Assembly: GCF_014203545.1 (NCBI RefSeq) | Contig: NZ_JACHJG010000001.1 | Span: 682,001 to 746,000, forward strand | Origin: Streptomyces netropsis | GTDB lineage: Bacteria; Actinomycetota; Actinomycetes; Streptomycetales; Streptomycetaceae | Direction of reading: 5' to 3' | Length of the DNA stretch: 64,000 bases | Part shown: positions 54,954-63,907 of the stretch, one piece after another | Layout: every line of letters begins with the position of its first letter | Position numbering within the stretch: position 1 is the stretch's first letter | Translations under genes and position numbers: made by a program | The notes under the pieces: generated by a model | Database searches by the model: none | The model's input: the letters and a program-made list of their open reading frames with translations, nothing else | Told to the model about the DNA's origin: nothing

Positions 54954-55694
54954 ATGGGTCACTGGTTGGGTCGCAACATCGTCGAACCGGGCAAGCTGCC
55001 GCTGCTGCTGGCGCTCACCGCGTTCGTGCTGACCTTCCTGGTCACCCGTGTCATCACCCGGCTGATCCGGGCCGGTAAGGGCCCCTTCCGCAACGTCAGC
55101 GCCGGCAGCGGCGTGCACGTCCACCACGTCGTGCCGGGCATCGTGCTGATGGTGGTCGGCGGCTTCGGCGCGGTCGCCGCGGGCCGGCACGGCTTCGCGG
55201 CGGCGGTCTGCGCCGTGCTCTTCGGCACCGGCGCCGGTCTGGTGCTGGACGAGTTCGCGCTCGTCCTGCACCTGGACGACGTGTACTGGACGGAACAGGG
55301 CCGCAAGAGCGTCGAGATCGTGGTGCTGACGGCGGCGCTGGTGGGACTGGTGCTCGCCGGCTCCTCGCCGTTCGGGGTGAACGAGCTGACCCCGGACGAG
55401 CTGCACAACCGCGGCATCGTGCTGACCACCGTCGGCATCAACTTCCTGATCGCCCTCTTCGCCCTGGTCAAGGGCAAGCCGCGGATCGCCCTGATCGGGG
55501 TGCTGGTGCCGTTCGTCGCGATCGTCGGCGCGGTGCGGCTGGCCCGGCCCGGCTCACCGTGGGCCCGGCACTTCTACCGCCACCGGCGCCGCGCCCGGGC
55601 CAAGGCCCGGGCGCGCGCCCGCCGGCACGACGAGCGCTGGGAGGCCTTGCGCAACCGGCTTCACGACCTGGTCGCGGGTGCCCCGGACCGCTGA
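54954..55694 (+). CDS. Integral membrane protein of unknown function
   Basis: A 246 aa protein with about five or six helices (LPLLLALTAFVLTFLVTRVI, VVPGIVLMVVGGFGAVAAG, VEIVVLTAALVGLVLAGS). It has a conserved VHVHHVVPG motif in the first loop and a basic C-terminus. The VHVHH motif recalls a metal site. It diverges from cobS, and its last 34 bp overlap the convergent gene at 55661. I do not recognise a function. Confidence 0.82.
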   Translation: MGHWLGRNIVEPGKLPLLLALTAFVLTFLVTRVITRLIRAGKGPFRNVSAGSGVHVHHVVPGIVLMVVGGFGAVAAGRHGFAAAVCAVLFGTGAGLVLDEFALVLHLDDVYWTEQGRKSVEIVVLTAALVGLVLAGSSPFGVNELTPDELHNRGIVLTTVGINFLIALFALVKGKPRIALIGVLVPFVAIVGAVRLARPGSPWARHFYRHRRRARAKARARARRHDERWEALRNRLHDLVAGAPDR

Positions 55695-56389
55695 CCGCCC
55701 TCGTCCCGGTCCCGGTAGGCGTCCCGCCGCGGCTTGCGCCGCCGCAGCGCCTCCTCCGCGGCGCACAGCACCAGCATCGCGGCCACGGCGGCCACGTGCT
55801 CCTTGCCCGCCAGATTGGGCTTGACGACGGCCTCGCCCACCATGGCGAGCACCACCAGCGCGCAGGTGAACCAGGCGCGGTAGCGCCAGGTGACGTACAC
55901 CGCGAGCCCGACGACCGCCGCCGACGGGCCGGTGTCGATGACCTTGGCCGCCTCCGGCGGCAGACCGAAGGCGGAGTCGGGGCCGATGTGGACGGCCAGC
56001 CGCGCGTACATCGTGCCGGCCAGGGTGGCCACGTAGGCGACGACCAGCGTGCGCCACTTGCCCAGGGCGATCTCGGCGATGCCGAAGACGAGCAGCACCT
56101 GGGCCAGCGCCCCCCACACCGGAAGGTCCAGCGCCGGGACGAACAGCGACAGGGGCGTGCGCAGCAGCGCCAGCCACCACGGCAGCCGCGCCTGCACCGA
56201 GCCGAGCTTCTGGACCGGCTCGAAGCCCCAGGACTGGTTCTGGACGATCTGGAAGACCGCGGTGAGGGCCACGGCGGCCAGGGTCATGGGAAAGGCCCCG
56301 AGACGCTTGGTCGTCAGCGCGTGCCACACGGTGCCGACCAGCGGACCCCACTCGGTGCGCGCGGCGCGACGCAGCGCCGCGCGGTTCAT
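55661..56389 (-). CDS. Integral membrane protein coupled to the MprF-like gene
   Basis: A 242 aa polytopic protein (helices such as LAAVALTAVFQIVQ, LVVAYVATLAGTMYARL, CALVVLAMVGEAVV). The ATG at 56389 overlaps the stop of the upstream MprF-like gene (ATGA), so it is coupled to it. The layout of helices with HIGPDSAFGLPPEAAKVIDT is reminiscent of rhomboid-like proteins but lacks the catalytic motif I look for. It may act with the lysyltransferase at the membrane. Confidence 0.8.
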   Translation of the reverse strand: MNRAALRRAARTEWGPLVGTVWHALTTKRLGAFPMTLAAVALTAVFQIVQNQSWGFEPVQKLGSVQARLPWWLALLRTPLSLFVPALDLPVWGALAQVLLVFGIAEIALGKWRTLVVAYVATLAGTMYARLAVHIGPDSAFGLPPEAAKVIDTGPSAAVVGLAVYVTWRYRAWFTCALVVLAMVGEAVVKPNLAGKEHVAAVAAMLVLCAAEEALRRRKPRRDAYRDRDEGGQRSGAPATRS

Positions 56390-58152
56390 CGCCGGCTCTC
56401 CAAGTGCTTGCGGTTGAGCCACTTGGGGAGCCCCGGGGCCTCGAGGAAGCCCTCGGCCCGGGCGCTGGAGACGCCGATCCGCAGCAGGTCACTGCTCTTC
56501 TCGAACAGCATGAACCGAGGTTCCCAGATGGGGCGGTATTTCGCATTTGCTCGGTACAGCGACTCGATCTGCCACCAGCGGGAGAAGAAGCTGAGCAGCG
56601 AGCGCCACGCCCGCAGCACGGGCCCCGCCCCGAGCTTCGAGCCGCGCTCGAAAACCGACCGGAACATCGCGAAGTTCAGCGACACCTGGGTGATGCCGAG
56701 CCCCTTGGCCTGCTGGAGCAGCTCGATGACCATGAACTCCATCAGGCCGTTCTCGGACTCCCGGTCACGCCGCATCAGATCCAGCGACAGCCCCTTGGGC
56801 CCCCACGGCACAAAGCTGAGCACCGCGCGCAGTTCACCCTGGCCGTCGTGGCATTCGAGCATCACGCAGCGCCCGTCGTCCGGGTCGCCGAGCCGGCCCA
56901 GCGCCATGGAGAAGCCGCGCTCGGTCTCCCCGTCGCGCCAGTCGTCGGCGCGCACCAGCAGCTCGGCCATCTCCGCCTCGGGGATGTCCTCGTGACGCCG
57001 GATCCGGACGGTGTAACCGGCGCGCTTGACCCGGTTGAACGCCTGGCGGACCGTGCGCATGGCCCGCCCGTCGAGGGTGAACTCGGCGGTCTCCACGATG
57101 GCCTCGTCGCCGATCTCCAGGGCGTCCATGCCGTGCCGCGCGTAGATGGTGCCGGCCTCCTCGCTCGCGCCCATCACGGCCGGGATCCAGCCGTGCTCCC
57201 GGGCCTCGGCCAGCCACGGCTCGATGGCGCCGGGCCAGGCCTCGGGATCGCCGATCGGGTCGCCGGAGGCCAGCGACACCCCGCCGACGACGCGGTAGGT
57301 GACGGCGGCCTTGCCGGTGGGGGACCAGATGACGCTCTTCTCGCGGCGCAGCGCGAAGTAGCCGAGCGAGTCGCGGTCGCCGTGCCGGTCCAGCAGGGCG
57401 CGCAGTCGCGCCTCGTCCTCGGGGGTGAGCGGATCGGTGGCCCGGCGGGCGCGGAAGGCCGCGAAGACCACGAGGAGCAGCAGGACCATGCTCATCACGT
57501 TGATGAAGACGTCGACCCAGCCGGGGATGGAAATGCCGCGGTAGCGGCTGTCGTCTGCGGCCAGCGAGACCAGCCGCATGACGCCGTAGTGCCAGCGGTC
57601 GAGGAACGTCGAGCGGTATTCGTCGGTCGCCTGATTGGTGGCGGTGACCAGCAGCGCGGCGATCAGCGAGGTGACCAGCAGCCCGCCGGCGGCGACGGCC
57701 GAGGCGAGCTTGGGGTTGGCGCGGTCGCCCTTGGCGTAGAACTCGCGGCGGCCCACCAGCAGCGCGGCGACGAACAACGCGGTCGCCACCAGCGAGAACC
57801 AGTTCAGCGGGTGCCGGTTGAACTCCCGGAAGAACATGGCGAACGCCAGGATCGCCAGCAGCACCCCGGACAGTACGAGGTTCAGGATCCACGAGGCCCG
57901 CTTGCGCCGGCGCAGGGTGACCGCCATGACGAACGACCACAGCGCCGACGCGAAGCCCGCCGTCAGCAGATAGGGAGTGAAGAACTCCTCGACGTTGTGC
58001 CGGCGGATGTCCGCGCCGAACGACACCCAGACGGCGCTGAGCAGGTTGACGAACGTCACGGCACGCAGGTACCACACCGCGAACGCGGCGGCGCGCCGTG
58101 GCCAGGCGCCGCTAGGGGTGGCTTCATCCGGAGTCACGCGGACTTCTCCCAT
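56386..58152 (-). CDS. MprF-like phosphatidylglycerol lysyltransferase
   Basis: A 588 aa membrane protein. About six to seven helices fill residues 25-235. A cytosolic DUF2156/GNAT-like domain follows (FALRREKSVIWSPTGKAAVT, GDPIGDPEAWPGAIEPWLAE, SFVPWGPKGLSLDLMRRD, YRPIWEPRFMLFE). This resembles MprF and the LysX N-terminal partner, which transfer aminoacyl groups to phosphatidylglycerol and reduce sensitivity to cationic peptides. No flippase-length N-terminus is present, so it is a short form. It lies downstream of cobT on the same strand. The exact amino acid is unknown. Confidence 0.88.
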   Translation of the reverse strand: MGEVRVTPDEATPSGAWPRRAAAFAVWYLRAVTFVNLLSAVWVSFGADIRRHNVEEFFTPYLLTAGFASALWSFVMAVTLRRRKRASWILNLVLSGVLLAILAFAMFFREFNRHPLNWFSLVATALFVAALLVGRREFYAKGDRANPKLASAVAAGGLLVTSLIAALLVTATNQATDEYRSTFLDRWHYGVMRLVSLAADDSRYRGISIPGWVDVFINVMSMVLLLLVVFAAFRARRATDPLTPEDEARLRALLDRHGDRDSLGYFALRREKSVIWSPTGKAAVTYRVVGGVSLASGDPIGDPEAWPGAIEPWLAEAREHGWIPAVMGASEEAGTIYARHGMDALEIGDEAIVETAEFTLDGRAMRTVRQAFNRVKRAGYTVRIRRHEDIPEAEMAELLVRADDWRDGETERGFSMALGRLGDPDDGRCVMLECHDGQGELRAVLSFVPWGPKGLSLDLMRRDRESENGLMEFMVIELLQQAKGLGITQVSLNFAMFRSVFERGSKLGAGPVLRAWRSLLSFFSRWWQIESLYRANAKYRPIWEPRFMLFEKSSDLLRIGVSSARAEGFLEAPGLPKWLNRKHLESRR

Positions 58153-58212
58153 GAAAAGTGAGCATATGGGGCGTCATCCACGGGGAAGTCCGAAGCGCGA
58201 CGACGAGGTCGG

Positions 58213-59259
58213 TCAGGTGCGCTCGGGGAGTTCCGCCGCCAGGGCCGCGGCCGCCTGCACCAATGGCAGAGCGAGCAGCGCCCCTGTCCCCTCGCCCACA
58301 GTGACGCCGTGATCGAGCAAAGGGTTGAGCGCCATCCGGTCGAGCGCCTTCGCCTGCGCCGGGTCGCCGCTCGCCTGCCCCGCCAGCCACCAGTCGGGGG
58401 CCCGGAAGGCCACCCGCTGGGCGACCAGGGCACACGCCGCGGAGACGACGCCGTCGAGGATGACCGGGGTGCGCCGCACGGCGCTCTGCAACAGGAAGCC
58501 GGTGATCGCCGCGAGGTCCGCGCCACCGCACGCGGCCAGCAGCTCCAGCTGGTCGCCGAGGACCGGCCGGGCCCGGCGCAGCGCGTCCCGGATCGCGGCG
58601 CACTTGCGCATCCACGCCAGGTCGTCGATGCCCGCGCCGCCGCGGCCGGTGACCACCGAGGCGTCGGTGCCGCACAGCGCGGCGATCAGGGTGCCGGCCG
58701 CCGTGGTGCCGCCGACGCTCAGATCGCCGAGCACGACGAGGTCGGTGCCGGAGTCGGCCTCCTCGTCGGCGACCGCCATCCCGGCGCGGAACGCGGCCTC
58801 CGCCTCCTCGGCGGTCAGCGCGTCCTCGATGTCGATCCGGCCCGAGCCGCGCCGCACCCGGTGGCGGGTCACGTCCTCGGGCAGCTCGGCCGGGTCGCAG
58901 TCGAGCGACATGTCGATCACCCGCAGCCCCGCGCCCAGCCGTCGGGCCAGGATCGCGGCACTGCTCCCGCCGTCCAGGGCGGCCCGTACGAGCTCGACGG
59001 CACCGCCCGCCGGGCCGCCGGAGACGCCCAGCCCGGCGATCCCGTGGTCACCGGCGAAGACCAGCAGCTTCGCCCGCTCGACCGGCTTGACGGGCACGGC
59101 TCCCTGCGCGGCGGCGAGCCACTCGCCCAGCTCGTCCAGCCGCCCCAGCGAGCCGGGCCGCGGGCCGATCCGCTCCCGGCGTTCCTCGGCGTCCCGCCGC
59201 ACGCCGGAGTCGGGCCGCTCGATCAGTGTGGCGAAGTCATCAAGATTCAGACCGCTCAT
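58213..59259 (-). CDS. cobT: Nicotinate-nucleotide-dimethylbenzimidazole phosphoribosyltransferase
   Basis: Forms alpha-ribazole-5'-phosphate, the lower ligand precursor of B12; 348 aa. Motifs are FAGDHGIAGLGVS, VLGDLSVGGTTAAGTLIAAL, VVTGRGGAGIDDLAW and the catalytic-Glu segment VTVGEGTGALLALPLV near residue 320. The N-terminal EEVDGAT-type residues are replaced by MSGLNLDDFATLIERPDSGV. It is on the same strand as cobS. Confidence 0.95.
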   Translation of the reverse strand: MSGLNLDDFATLIERPDSGVRRDAEERRERIGPRPGSLGRLDELGEWLAAAQGAVPVKPVERAKLLVFAGDHGIAGLGVSGGPAGGAVELVRAALDGGSSAAILARRLGAGLRVIDMSLDCDPAELPEDVTRHRVRRGSGRIDIEDALTAEEAEAAFRAGMAVADEEADSGTDLVVLGDLSVGGTTAAGTLIAALCGTDASVVTGRGGAGIDDLAWMRKCAAIRDALRRARPVLGDQLELLAACGGADLAAITGFLLQSAVRRTPVILDGVVSAACALVAQRVAFRAPDWWLAGQASGDPAQAKALDRMALNPLLDHGVTVGEGTGALLALPLVQAAAALAAELPERT

Positions 59260-59327
59260 CCGCCGAACACTACCTGTCGCCCTTGGCTCTGCGGGCTGTG
59301 GCGGGTGTACCTCCGCTGCGCGGCGGT

Positions 59328-59426
59328 GTCCTCAATCGCCGGACGGGCTGATTTGGCTGAGCTCAGCCAAATCAGCCCGTCCGGCGATTGAGGGCGCGCC
59401 CGCAGGGCGCCCGCCGCCGCAGGCGG
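59328..59426 (+). repeat. Compound palindromic repeat, copy 5, with a 64 bp perfect palindrome
   Basis: From 59330 to 59393 the sequence is a perfect palindrome of two 32-base halves, with centre GAGCTC. GCGCCCGCAGGGCGC follows at 59396-59410 and GCCGCCGCAGGCGGT at 59413-59427. The header TACCTCCGCTGCGCGGCGG precedes it as in copy 4. It lies between cobT and the 3' end of the histidine kinase gene. Confidence 0.9.
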
Positions 59427-59452
59427 TAGGACGGCCCGCGGTCGGCAGGACA

Positions 59453-60742
59453 CTAGGCCCCCGTTGCTGACCGCACCGGCAGGGACGCCCGCACCCGGAA
59501 CCCGGGGGCGCCGAGGTCGCGGGGCCCCGCCTCGCAGGTGCCGCCGAGGGCGGCCGCGCGCTCGCGCATGCCGATCAGGCCGAGACCCCCGACGTCCCTG
59601 CCGGCGGGGGCCTCGGCCGTCGCGAGGGCGGTGCGGCCGGCGCCGTCGTCGAGGACGGTCAGCAGAAGGCTGTCCGGGGCCCGCAGGAGGGCGACCTCGG
59701 CGCGGGCGCCGGGCCCCGCGTGCTTGTGGACGTTGGTCAGGGCCTCCTGGAGCACCCGGTAGGCGGCCAGGTCGACGGCGGCGGGCAGCGGTCCCACGAG
59801 GCCCGCCGCCCCGGCGGCGCCGGTGGCGGTGGCCGGACCGTGGGGCAGGGTGGAGGCCGCGGCGATGTCGACGCGCAGCCCCACCCGGGCGAACCCGTCG
59901 ACGAGCTGGTCGAGGACGCCGAGGCCGGGGGCCGGTTCGGTGGGGGCCTCGGGGTCGCCGTGCTGGCGCAGCAGGCCCACGGTGGCGCGCAGCTCCCCCA
60001 GGGCCGACCGGCTGGCCTCGCGGACGTGCGCGAGCGCCTCCTTCGCCTGGTCGGGGCGGCTGTCCATGATGTGCGAGGCGACCCCGGCCTGGACGTTGAC
60101 CAGCGCGATGTGATGGGCGACGACGTCATGGAGCTCGCGGGCGATGCGCAGCCGCTCCTCGGCCACCCGGCGGCGGGCCTCCTCCTCGCGGGTGCGCTCG
60201 GCCCGCTCGGCCCGCTCCTCGATCGCCGCGATGAAGGCCCGCCGACTGCGGACGGCGTCGCCCGCGGCGGCGGCCATGCCGGTCCAGGCGAACAGGCCGA
60301 GGTTCTCCTGCGCGTACCAGGGCCGGACGCCGAAGAGCATGACGGTGCCGGTGAGGACGGCGACGGTCACCGCGGCGATCCGCCAGGCGGTGGGCCGGTC
60401 GGTGCGGGCGGCGACGGTGTAGAGGGCCACCACGGCGGCGAGCGCGATCTGGGTGTGCGGCGGGTCGTCCCCGGAGGTGACGGTCTCCAGGACGGTGAGC
60501 GCGCAGGTGAAGGCGAGGACGGCACGCGGCATCGGGCGGCGCAGGACGAGACCCGCGCAGGCGCACAGCGACAGCAGGACGTAGGAGGGTCCCGGCCGGT
60601 GCGCCGCGGCGTGCGGGCCGACGTACGCGCCGAGGAGGACGATCGTGAGGACGGCGACGGCCAGGACCGCGTCGGCGGCGTAGGGGTGCGCGCGCAGCCA
60701 GCGGTGCGGGCGGGCGAGACCTGTGGTGGCGAGGGAGGTCAT
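59453..60742 (-). CDS. NarL-type histidine kinase without adjacent response regulator
   Basis: A 429 aa membrane kinase. The N-terminal 170 residues contain about five helices. The HisKA_3 box is RIARELHDVVAHHIALVNVQ with the phospho-acceptor His. ATPase motifs are LQEALTNVHKHAGPGARAEV and GGLGLIGMRERAAAL. No response regulator lies next to it here: downstream is repeat copy 5, then cobT. It is separated from the upstream pspA unit by a terminator. The partner must be encoded elsewhere. Confidence 0.9.
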   Translation of the reverse strand: MTSLATTGLARPHRWLRAHPYAADAVLAVAVLTIVLLGAYVGPHAAAHRPGPSYVLLSLCACAGLVLRRPMPRAVLAFTCALTVLETVTSGDDPPHTQIALAAVVALYTVAARTDRPTAWRIAAVTVAVLTGTVMLFGVRPWYAQENLGLFAWTGMAAAAGDAVRSRRAFIAAIEERAERAERTREEEARRRVAEERLRIARELHDVVAHHIALVNVQAGVASHIMDSRPDQAKEALAHVREASRSALGELRATVGLLRQHGDPEAPTEPAPGLGVLDQLVDGFARVGLRVDIAAASTLPHGPATATGAAGAAGLVGPLPAAVDLAAYRVLQEALTNVHKHAGPGARAEVALLRAPDSLLLTVLDDGAGRTALATAEAPAGRDVGGLGLIGMRERAAALGGTCEAGPRDLGAPGFRVRASLPVRSATGA

Positions 60743-60815
60743 CGGGGTCCCATCAGGAGTGCCTGGTGCTGCCGCGGCCGGGAATCGCGCTCGGGAGGCG
60801 TCCGCGACCCGAGCC

Positions 60816-60854
60816 CGCCGCGCCCCCGTCCCGGGTGGGGACGGGGGCGCGGCG
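60816..60854 (-). terminator. Terminator of the pspA-pspAA unit
   Basis: CGCCGCGCCCCCGTCCC pairs perfectly over 17 bp with its complement around a GGGTG-type loop, 36 bp after the PspAA stop. Confidence 0.8.
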
Positions 60855-60889
60855 AGGTGCTGGAGTGTGCGGGGAGCGGACCGGGGAGG

Positions 60890-61168
60890 TCAGCCGGGGA
60901 TGAGCCCGTCGTCGCTGAGCATCTCCTTGACCTCGTCAAGGGTCGCGTCGGGTGCGGGAAGGATCAGCTCCGAGGGTTCGAGCGCCTCGTCGGGCAGCGG
61001 CTCGCCCAGTCGGCGCACGGCGTCGAGCAGGGCGCCGAGGGTCTGGCGGAAGCCTTCCCCGTCACCGCTCTCCATGTCCTGGAGCAGCTCGTCGTCCAGC
61101 TTGTTGAGCTCGGTGAAGTGGCCGTCGGCCAGCTTCCACTGCCCTTCCCCCATGATCCGCACGATCAT
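60890..61168 (-). CDS. PspA-associated protein PspAA
   Basis: A 92 aa acidic protein (MIVRIMGEGQWKLADGHFTE ... LNKLDDELLQDMESGDGEGF ... LDEVKEMLSDDGLIPG). It is the usual small partner encoded after actinobacterial pspA. The ATG at 61168 follows GGGAGA. It lies 43 bp after pspA on the same strand. Confidence 0.88.
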   Translation of the reverse strand: MIVRIMGEGQWKLADGHFTELNKLDDELLQDMESGDGEGFRQTLGALLDAVRRLGEPLPDEALEPSELILPAPDATLDEVKEMLSDDGLIPG

Positions 61169-61211
61169 GACGGTCTCCCTCGGTCGGATGCCTGGTGGCG
61201 CACTGCCGGTG

Positions 61212-62006
61212 CTACTGCTTGTCGAAGCGCGGCTGCTCCTGCGGGCGGCCCTGCTCGGCCTGGCCTCCGGTGCCGCCCTCAATAGCCTGCTTCGGACCGC
61301 TGCTGCCCGCCAGCTCGGCCTTCATCCGCTGGAGCTCCAGCTCCACGTCCGAGCCGCCCGAGAGACGGTCCAGCTCGGCGGTGATGTCGTCCTTGGCCGT
61401 GCCCGTCGGGTCGTCGAGGGCGCCCGAGGCGAGCAGCTCGTCGATGGCACCGGCGCGCGCCTGCATCTGCTGGGTCTTGTCCTCGGCGCGCTGGATGGCC
61501 ATGCCGACGTCGCCCATCTCCTCGGAGATGCCCGAGAAGGCCTCCCCGATCCGGGTCTGGGCCTGGGCGGCGGTGTAGGTGGCCTTGATGGTCTCCTTCT
61601 TCGTGCGGAAGGCGTCGACCTTGGCCTGCAGGCGCTGCGAGGCGAGGGTGAGCTTCTCCTCCTCGCCCTGGAGGGTCTGGTGCTGCGTCTGAAGGTCGCT
61701 GACCTGCTGCTGCAGCGCGGCCCGCCGGGACAGCGCCTCACGCGCCAGGTCCTCACGGCCGAGCGCCAGCGCCTTGCGGCCCTGGTCCTCCAGCTTGGAC
61801 GACTGGCCCTGCAGCTGGTTCAGCTGGAGTTCCAGGCGCTTGCGGGACGTCGCCACGTCGGCGACCCCGCGGCGTACCTTCTGGAGCAGTTCGAGCTGCT
61901 TCTGGTACGAGTAGTCAAGGGTCTCGCGCGGATCCTCGGCCCGGTCCAGGGCCTTGTTGGCCTTCGCGCGGAAAATCATCCCCATACGCTTCATGACACC
62001 GCTCAT
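61212..62006 (-). CDS. pspA: Phage shock protein A homologue (PspA/IM30)
   Basis: A 264 aa ESCRT-III-like membrane-stress protein. The N-terminal amphipathic helix (MKRMGMIFRAKANKALDRAE) is followed by long coiled coils (YSYQKQLELLQKVRRGVADV, RRAALQQQVSDLQTQHQTLQ). The tail is Gly/Gln-rich. It binds stressed membranes and maintains the proton-motive force. The start is ATG 62006, with ATG 61994 as an alternative. Confidence 0.95.
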   Translation of the reverse strand: MSGVMKRMGMIFRAKANKALDRAEDPRETLDYSYQKQLELLQKVRRGVADVATSRKRLELQLNQLQGQSSKLEDQGRKALALGREDLAREALSRRAALQQQVSDLQTQHQTLQGEEEKLTLASQRLQAKVDAFRTKKETIKATYTAAQAQTRIGEAFSGISEEMGDVGMAIQRAEDKTQQMQARAGAIDELLASGALDDPTGTAKDDITAELDRLSGGSDVELELQRMKAELAGSSGPKQAIEGGTGGQAEQGRPQEQPRFDKQ

Positions 62007-62270
62007 GGGCCTCGCGCGCCCCCTTCTGACGGACTTTTCGGCTCCAGCACATCTCTCAGAACCCACAGTACGGGCCCTGCTTCCATTACCGCACTGTTCG
62101 GCCCCGGATGCGCTCCTCCTCCAGGACGATCACAAGGTCGTCGCCCTCCGGCGCAAGGAGTAGACGTACCCCCGGGAAGCGGTCCGGGGCCCCCGCCGGG
62201 GGGCCGCCGTTGCCGGATCGTTCCCCATGGGGCTGGGGTACACACCCGGATACCCGTACCCTTGGGTTTT

Positions 62271-62867
62271 GTGTTCCGAAGCCGTTCGAAGGATGAGCAG
62301 GCCGCCGCCGCCAAGGTGACCGCGGACCAGCCCCAGCAGCCCCGTGACCCGCAGGCCCCCAAGGGCCGCCCCACCCCCAAGCGCAGCGAGGCGACGTCGC
62401 AGCGCCGCAGCCTGGCCGGCACGCCGACCAATCGCAAGGACGCCGTCAAGCGTCAGCGCGAGGCCCGGCGCGTGGACCTGGCCAAGCAGCGCGAGGCCCT
62501 CGCCAGCGGGGACGAGCGCTTCCTGCCCGCCCGCGACAAGGGCCCGATCCGCCGTTTCGCGCGCGACTTCGTGGACTCGCGGTATTCCGTGGCGGAGTTC
62601 TTCCTGCCGCTCGCCGTGCTGATCCTGATCCTCAGCATGATCAACAAGGGTGACTTCCAGTCACTCGTGCTGCTGCTGTGGCTCGTCGTGATCCTCCTGA
62701 TCGTGATCAACTCCGCGATCACGGCCATCAGCCTCAAGCGCGCCCTCAAGCAGCGCTTCCCCGACGAGAACCTGCGCGGCGCGGTGCCGTACGCCCTGAT
62801 GCGTACGCTCCAGATGCGCCGACTGCGGCTGCCGAAGCCGAAGGTCAAGCGCGGGGAGCGGCCCTGA
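62271..62867 (+). CDS. DUF3043 membrane protein, probably leaderless
   Basis: A 198 aa protein with a highly charged N-terminal 110 residues (VFRSRSKDEQAAAAKVTADQ, KRQREARRVDLAKQREALAS) and two helices (VAEFFLPLAVLILILSMI and SLVLLLWLVVILLIVINSAI), ending RLRLPKPKVKRGERP. This is DUF3043. The GTG at 62271 has no ribosome binding site, but TACCCT at 62257-62262 would place transcription at or next to the GTG, suggesting a leaderless mRNA. It is followed immediately by the methyltransferase. Confidence 0.88.
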   Translation: MFRSRSKDEQAAAAKVTADQPQQPRDPQAPKGRPTPKRSEATSQRRSLAGTPTNRKDAVKRQREARRVDLAKQREALASGDERFLPARDKGPIRRFARDFVDSRYSVAEFFLPLAVLILILSMINKGDFQSLVLLLWLVVILLIVINSAITAISLKRALKQRFPDENLRGAVPYALMRTLQMRRLRLPKPKVKRGERP

Positions 62868-63661
62868 GCGCCCTGGCGTCGGGCTTCGGCGGCGGTGCGC
62901 AGGGCTGGCTGAGCGGTCTCGGCGGGTTACGGAACACCGTCCGCCAGGAGCTGGTCGCCCGCCAGCTGGACGAGCAGATAGCGGCGCGGTTCCCGGTCGG
63001 CCGTCGGCTGCGCGTGCTCGACGTGGGCCTCGGCCAGGGCACGCAGGCGCTGCGGCTGGCCCGCGCCGGCCATGAGGTCACGGGCCTGGAGTCCGACCCC
63101 CGCATGGTGGCCGCGGTCCGCGAGGCGCTGGCCGCCGAGCCCGAGGGCATCCGCGAGCGGGTGCGGCTCATCGAGGGCGACGGCCGGGACACCGGCGCGC
63201 ATTTCCTCCCGGGCGCCTTCGACGTCGTGCTCTGCCACGGCGTCCTGATGTACGTACCGGAGCCGGACCCCATGCTCGCCGGGCTCGCCCGGGTGCTCGC
63301 GCCGGACGGCCTGCTCTCGCTGGTCGTCCGCAACGCGGACGCGCTCGCGCTGCGGCCGGGGCTGAGCGGGGACTGGGAGCGTGCCCTGGCGGCCTTCGAC
63401 TCGCCCGCCTACACCAACCGGATCGGCCTGCCCGCGCGGGCGGACCGGCTGGAGACCCTGACGGCGACCCTGGCCGGGATCGGCGCACCGCTGCACACCT
63501 GGTACGGCGTGCGCGTCTTCACCGACCAGGCGCCCGACGACCGTCAGCCGCCCCCGGCCGCGGAACTGGAGCGGCTCCTGGCCGCGGAGGACCGTGCCGG
63601 CCGCACCGACCCCTACCGCCGCGTGGCCGCGCTGCTGCACCTGTGCGGCGTGCGGGGTTAG
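62864..63661 (+). CDS. SAM-dependent methyltransferase with probable CTG start
   Basis: A 265 aa class I methyltransferase. SAM-binding motif I is RVLDVGLGQGTQALRLARAG near residues 50-69. Further motifs are LIEGDGRDTG, FDVVLCHGVLMYVPEPDPML and VLAPDGLLSLVV, similar to CmoA/SmtA-type enzymes. No ATG or GTG lies near the domain start. CTG at 62864 is preceded by GGGGAG, and CTGA overlaps the DUF3043 stop. This mimics the usual GTGA/ATGA coupling with CTG as the start. The start should be taken as tentative; the product is clear. Confidence 0.85.
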   Translation: MSALASGFGGGAQGWLSGLGGLRNTVRQELVARQLDEQIAARFPVGRRLRVLDVGLGQGTQALRLARAGHEVTGLESDPRMVAAVREALAAEPEGIRERVRLIEGDGRDTGAHFLPGAFDVVLCHGVLMYVPEPDPMLAGLARVLAPDGLLSLVVRNADALALRPGLSGDWERALAAFDSPAYTNRIGLPARADRLETLTATLAGIGAPLHTWYGVRVFTDQAPDDRQPPPAAELERLLAAEDRAGRTDPYRRVAALLHLCGVRG

Positions 63662-63696
63662 CCGTTCCATCTGCGACGGGCTGCGCGCTGCTTGCG

Positions 63697-63840
63697 GGCC
63701 GTCGTGCCGCCTGCGGCGGCGGGCGCCCTGCGGGCGCGTCCTCAAGCGCCGGACGGGCTGATTGCAGCCCGTCCGGCGCTTGAGGACAAGGCACAGCAGC
63801 CTGTCCGGCGTTCGAGGACACCGCCGCGCAGTGGAGGTGC
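63697..63840 (-). repeat. Compound palindromic repeat, copy 6, inverted
   Basis: Read on the minus strand it has a header CACCTCCACTGCGCGGCGG, a first left arm, the CTGCTGTGCCTT spacer, a second left arm, the right arm (together 63738-63786), GCGCCCGCAGGGCGC and GCCGCCGCAGGCGGC, then the tail. The doubled left arm and spacer match copy 2. It lies between two convergent genes with the tail next to the methyltransferase stop. Confidence 0.85.
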
Positions 63841-63907
63841 GGGCGACACGGCTCGCAGCGGTCCTCGGACCGGGAGACCGTGGCGCCCCCGCTCCGGCGC
63901 GAGCCGG

